Notes under the pieces: model-generated
Database searches by the model: none
Seen by the model: only the letters and a program-made list of their open reading frames with translations
What the model was told of the DNA's origin: nothing
Source: Actinomycetota bacterium
GTDB lineage: Bacteria; Actinomycetota; Thermoleophilia; Solirubrobacterales; 70-9
Assembly (NCBI GenBank): GCA_018268415.1
Contig: JAFDWO010000018.1
Location: 18,145 to 82,144, forward strand
Direction of reading: 5' to 3'
DNA: 64,000 nucleotides
Translations under genes and position numbers: made by a program
Part shown: positions 63,122 through 64,000 of the stretch, piece by piece
Position numbering within the stretch: the first letter of the stretch is position 1
Layout: each line of letters starts with the position of its first letter

Positions 63122-64000
63122 TTGGAGGCATCAGCACTTACCCACGCCAGTCGCCGCGGGCTTCTCGCCCGTAAGTCGCCGCTGCTCAAGCTGCAGGGCG
63201 ACGAGAAGCTGATCGCCATGGCCCGCGGCGGGAACCCCGGTGCCTTCGAGACGATCGTCGACCGCTACCAGGGCCGCCTGCTCGGCTTCTGCCGTCAGAT
63301 GCTCGGCTCGACCGAGGACGCCGAAGACGTCCTGCAGGAGGTCTTCGTCAACGCCTACCGGGCGATGCTCGCCGACGAGCGCGAGATCAACCTCCGCCCC
63401 TGGCTCTACCGGATCGCCCGCAACCGGTGCCTCAACCACCTCCGCAAACCGAGCGCCGACGCGCAGGAATCGATGGACATGGTGCCCGAGGTGGAGGCCG
63501 CCTCGACCGCCGAGAAGGTCCATAACCGCGAGGAGTTCCGGCAGATCATCGCCGACGTCAACAAGCTGCCGGAGACGCAGCGCTCGGCGCTGCTGCTGCG
63601 GGAGATGGACGCGCTCTCCTACGAGGAGATCGCCGACGCGATGGAGACCACGGTGCCGTCGGTCAAGTCGCTCTTGGTGCGGGCGCGGATCTCCCTCGCC
63701 GAGGCGAGCCAGGCGCGCCTGCTGACCTGCGGCGAGGTCCGGGTCGAGCTCTCCGAAGCGGCCGAGGGTCTGCGCAAGGTCTCGGCGCCGGTGCGCCGGC
63801 ACGTGCGCGAGTGCGAGGAATGCGCGGACTTCCGCTCCCAGGTCCGCTCCAACGAGAAGCTCCTGGCGGCACTTTTCCCGGTCCCGGCGCTGCTCGCCTT
63901 CAAGGGCTTCATCGCCGGCAAGCTCGGGCTCGGCGGCGGCTCCGCCGCGAGCAGCGCGGCGGCGGGCGGTGCCGCCGCCGGCGGCGGCGCGGCGGCGGCC
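63122..64000 (+). CDS. ECF sigma factor with fused zinc-finger domain (3' end outside window)
   Basis: 293 codons to the window edge without a stop. The start is a TTG at 63122 with GGAGGGG five bases before. Sigma-70 region 2: DEKLIAMARGGNPGAFETIV, MLGSTEDAEDVLQEVFVNAY and RPWLYRIARNRCLNHLR. Region 4: LPETQRSALLLREMDALSYE and TTVPSVKSLLVRARISLAEA. Then a zf-HC2 or anti-sigma-like zinc motif, CGEVRVELSEAAEG and HVRECEECADF (H-x3-C-x2-C), and a Gly/Ala-rich tail. An anti-sigma-type zinc module joined to the sigma factor suggests built-in control. Confidence 0.9.
   Translation, partial: MEASALTHASRRGLLARKSPLLKLQGDEKLIAMARGGNPGAFETIVDRYQGRLLGFCRQMLGSTEDAEDVLQEVFVNAYRAMLADEREINLRPWLYRIARNRCLNHLRKPSADAQESMDMVPEVEAASTAEKVHNREEFRQIIADVNKLPETQRSALLLREMDALSYEEIADAMETTVPSVKSLLVRARISLAEASQARLLTCGEVRVELSEAAEGLRKVSAPVRRHVRECEECADFRSQVRSNEKLLAALFPVPALLAFKGFIAGKLGLGGGSAASSAAAGGAAAGGGAAAA

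Overview
The window is GC-rich DNA from an actinobacterium. A member of the Thermoleophilia (Solirubrobacterales-like) seems likeliest: secreted proteins with Pro/Ala linkers and beta-rich C-terminal domains, an ECF sigma factor with a fused zinc-finger and a Gly/Ala-rich tail, many P450 and acyl-CoA genes, a mycofactocin-type SDR, and frequent GTG/TTG starts. This placement comes from gene style only.

Layout. (1) 0-5.7 kb: two paralogous secreted proteins (one cut by the left edge) flank a TetR and a PucR-type regulator; the second is followed by a cytochrome P450. (2) 5.7-17 kb: a lipoprotein/membrane-protein pair, a large LuxR (LAL) regulator, a DUF1269-like and a DUF389-like protein, a redox group (GMC/cholesterol-oxidase-like enzyme, Rieske-type protein with an altered motif, DUF1254/DUF1214 protein), a GAP-family membrane protein, and cydAB for cytochrome bd oxidase on the other strand. 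(3) 17-21.4 kb: a broken L,D-transpeptidase, a large DUF11-repeat surface protein and its neighbouring LuxR regulator.

(4) 21.5-44.4 kb: a catabolic island. It holds a sugar-type ABC importer, 3-hydroxyacyl-CoA dehydrogenase, an IclR regulator, two thiolase/DUF35 pairs, two CoA ligases, a Baeyer-Villiger monooxygenase, alcohol and aldehyde dehydrogenases, a mycofactocin-type SDR, an SMP-30 lactonase, enoyl-CoA hydratase, a two-subunit B12-dependent acyl-CoA mutase and a P450. Together these read as hydroxylation, oxidation to ketone, Baeyer-Villiger ring opening, lactone hydrolysis, CoA activation and beta-oxidation of a cyclic, probably terpenoid- or steroid-like, compound. A 15-bp near-palindrome, TTCCG-N5-CGGAA, recurs before the operons of this island and is probably the IclR operator.

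(5) 44.8-59.65 kb: an integrated element with visibly lower GC in its defence part. It carries small HTH genes, a Gabija system (gajAB), and directly upstream of it a five-gene overlapping set encoding a nuclease, a small MGTS-starting protein, a QueC-like enzyme and two unknowns, which may be an undescribed defence system related to Qat. A divergent unknown gene, a RES-Xre toxin-antitoxin pair, a replication-relaxation gene and a large serine recombinase follow. The recombinase frame runs into the 3' half of the initiator tRNA gene.

(6) 59.6-64 kb: tRNA-fMet, a Ppx/GppA phosphatase, a candidate structured ncRNA with its own promoter and terminator, a ThDP-dependent enzyme, tRNA-Leu(UAA), and the start of an ECF sigma factor gene that runs off the right edge.
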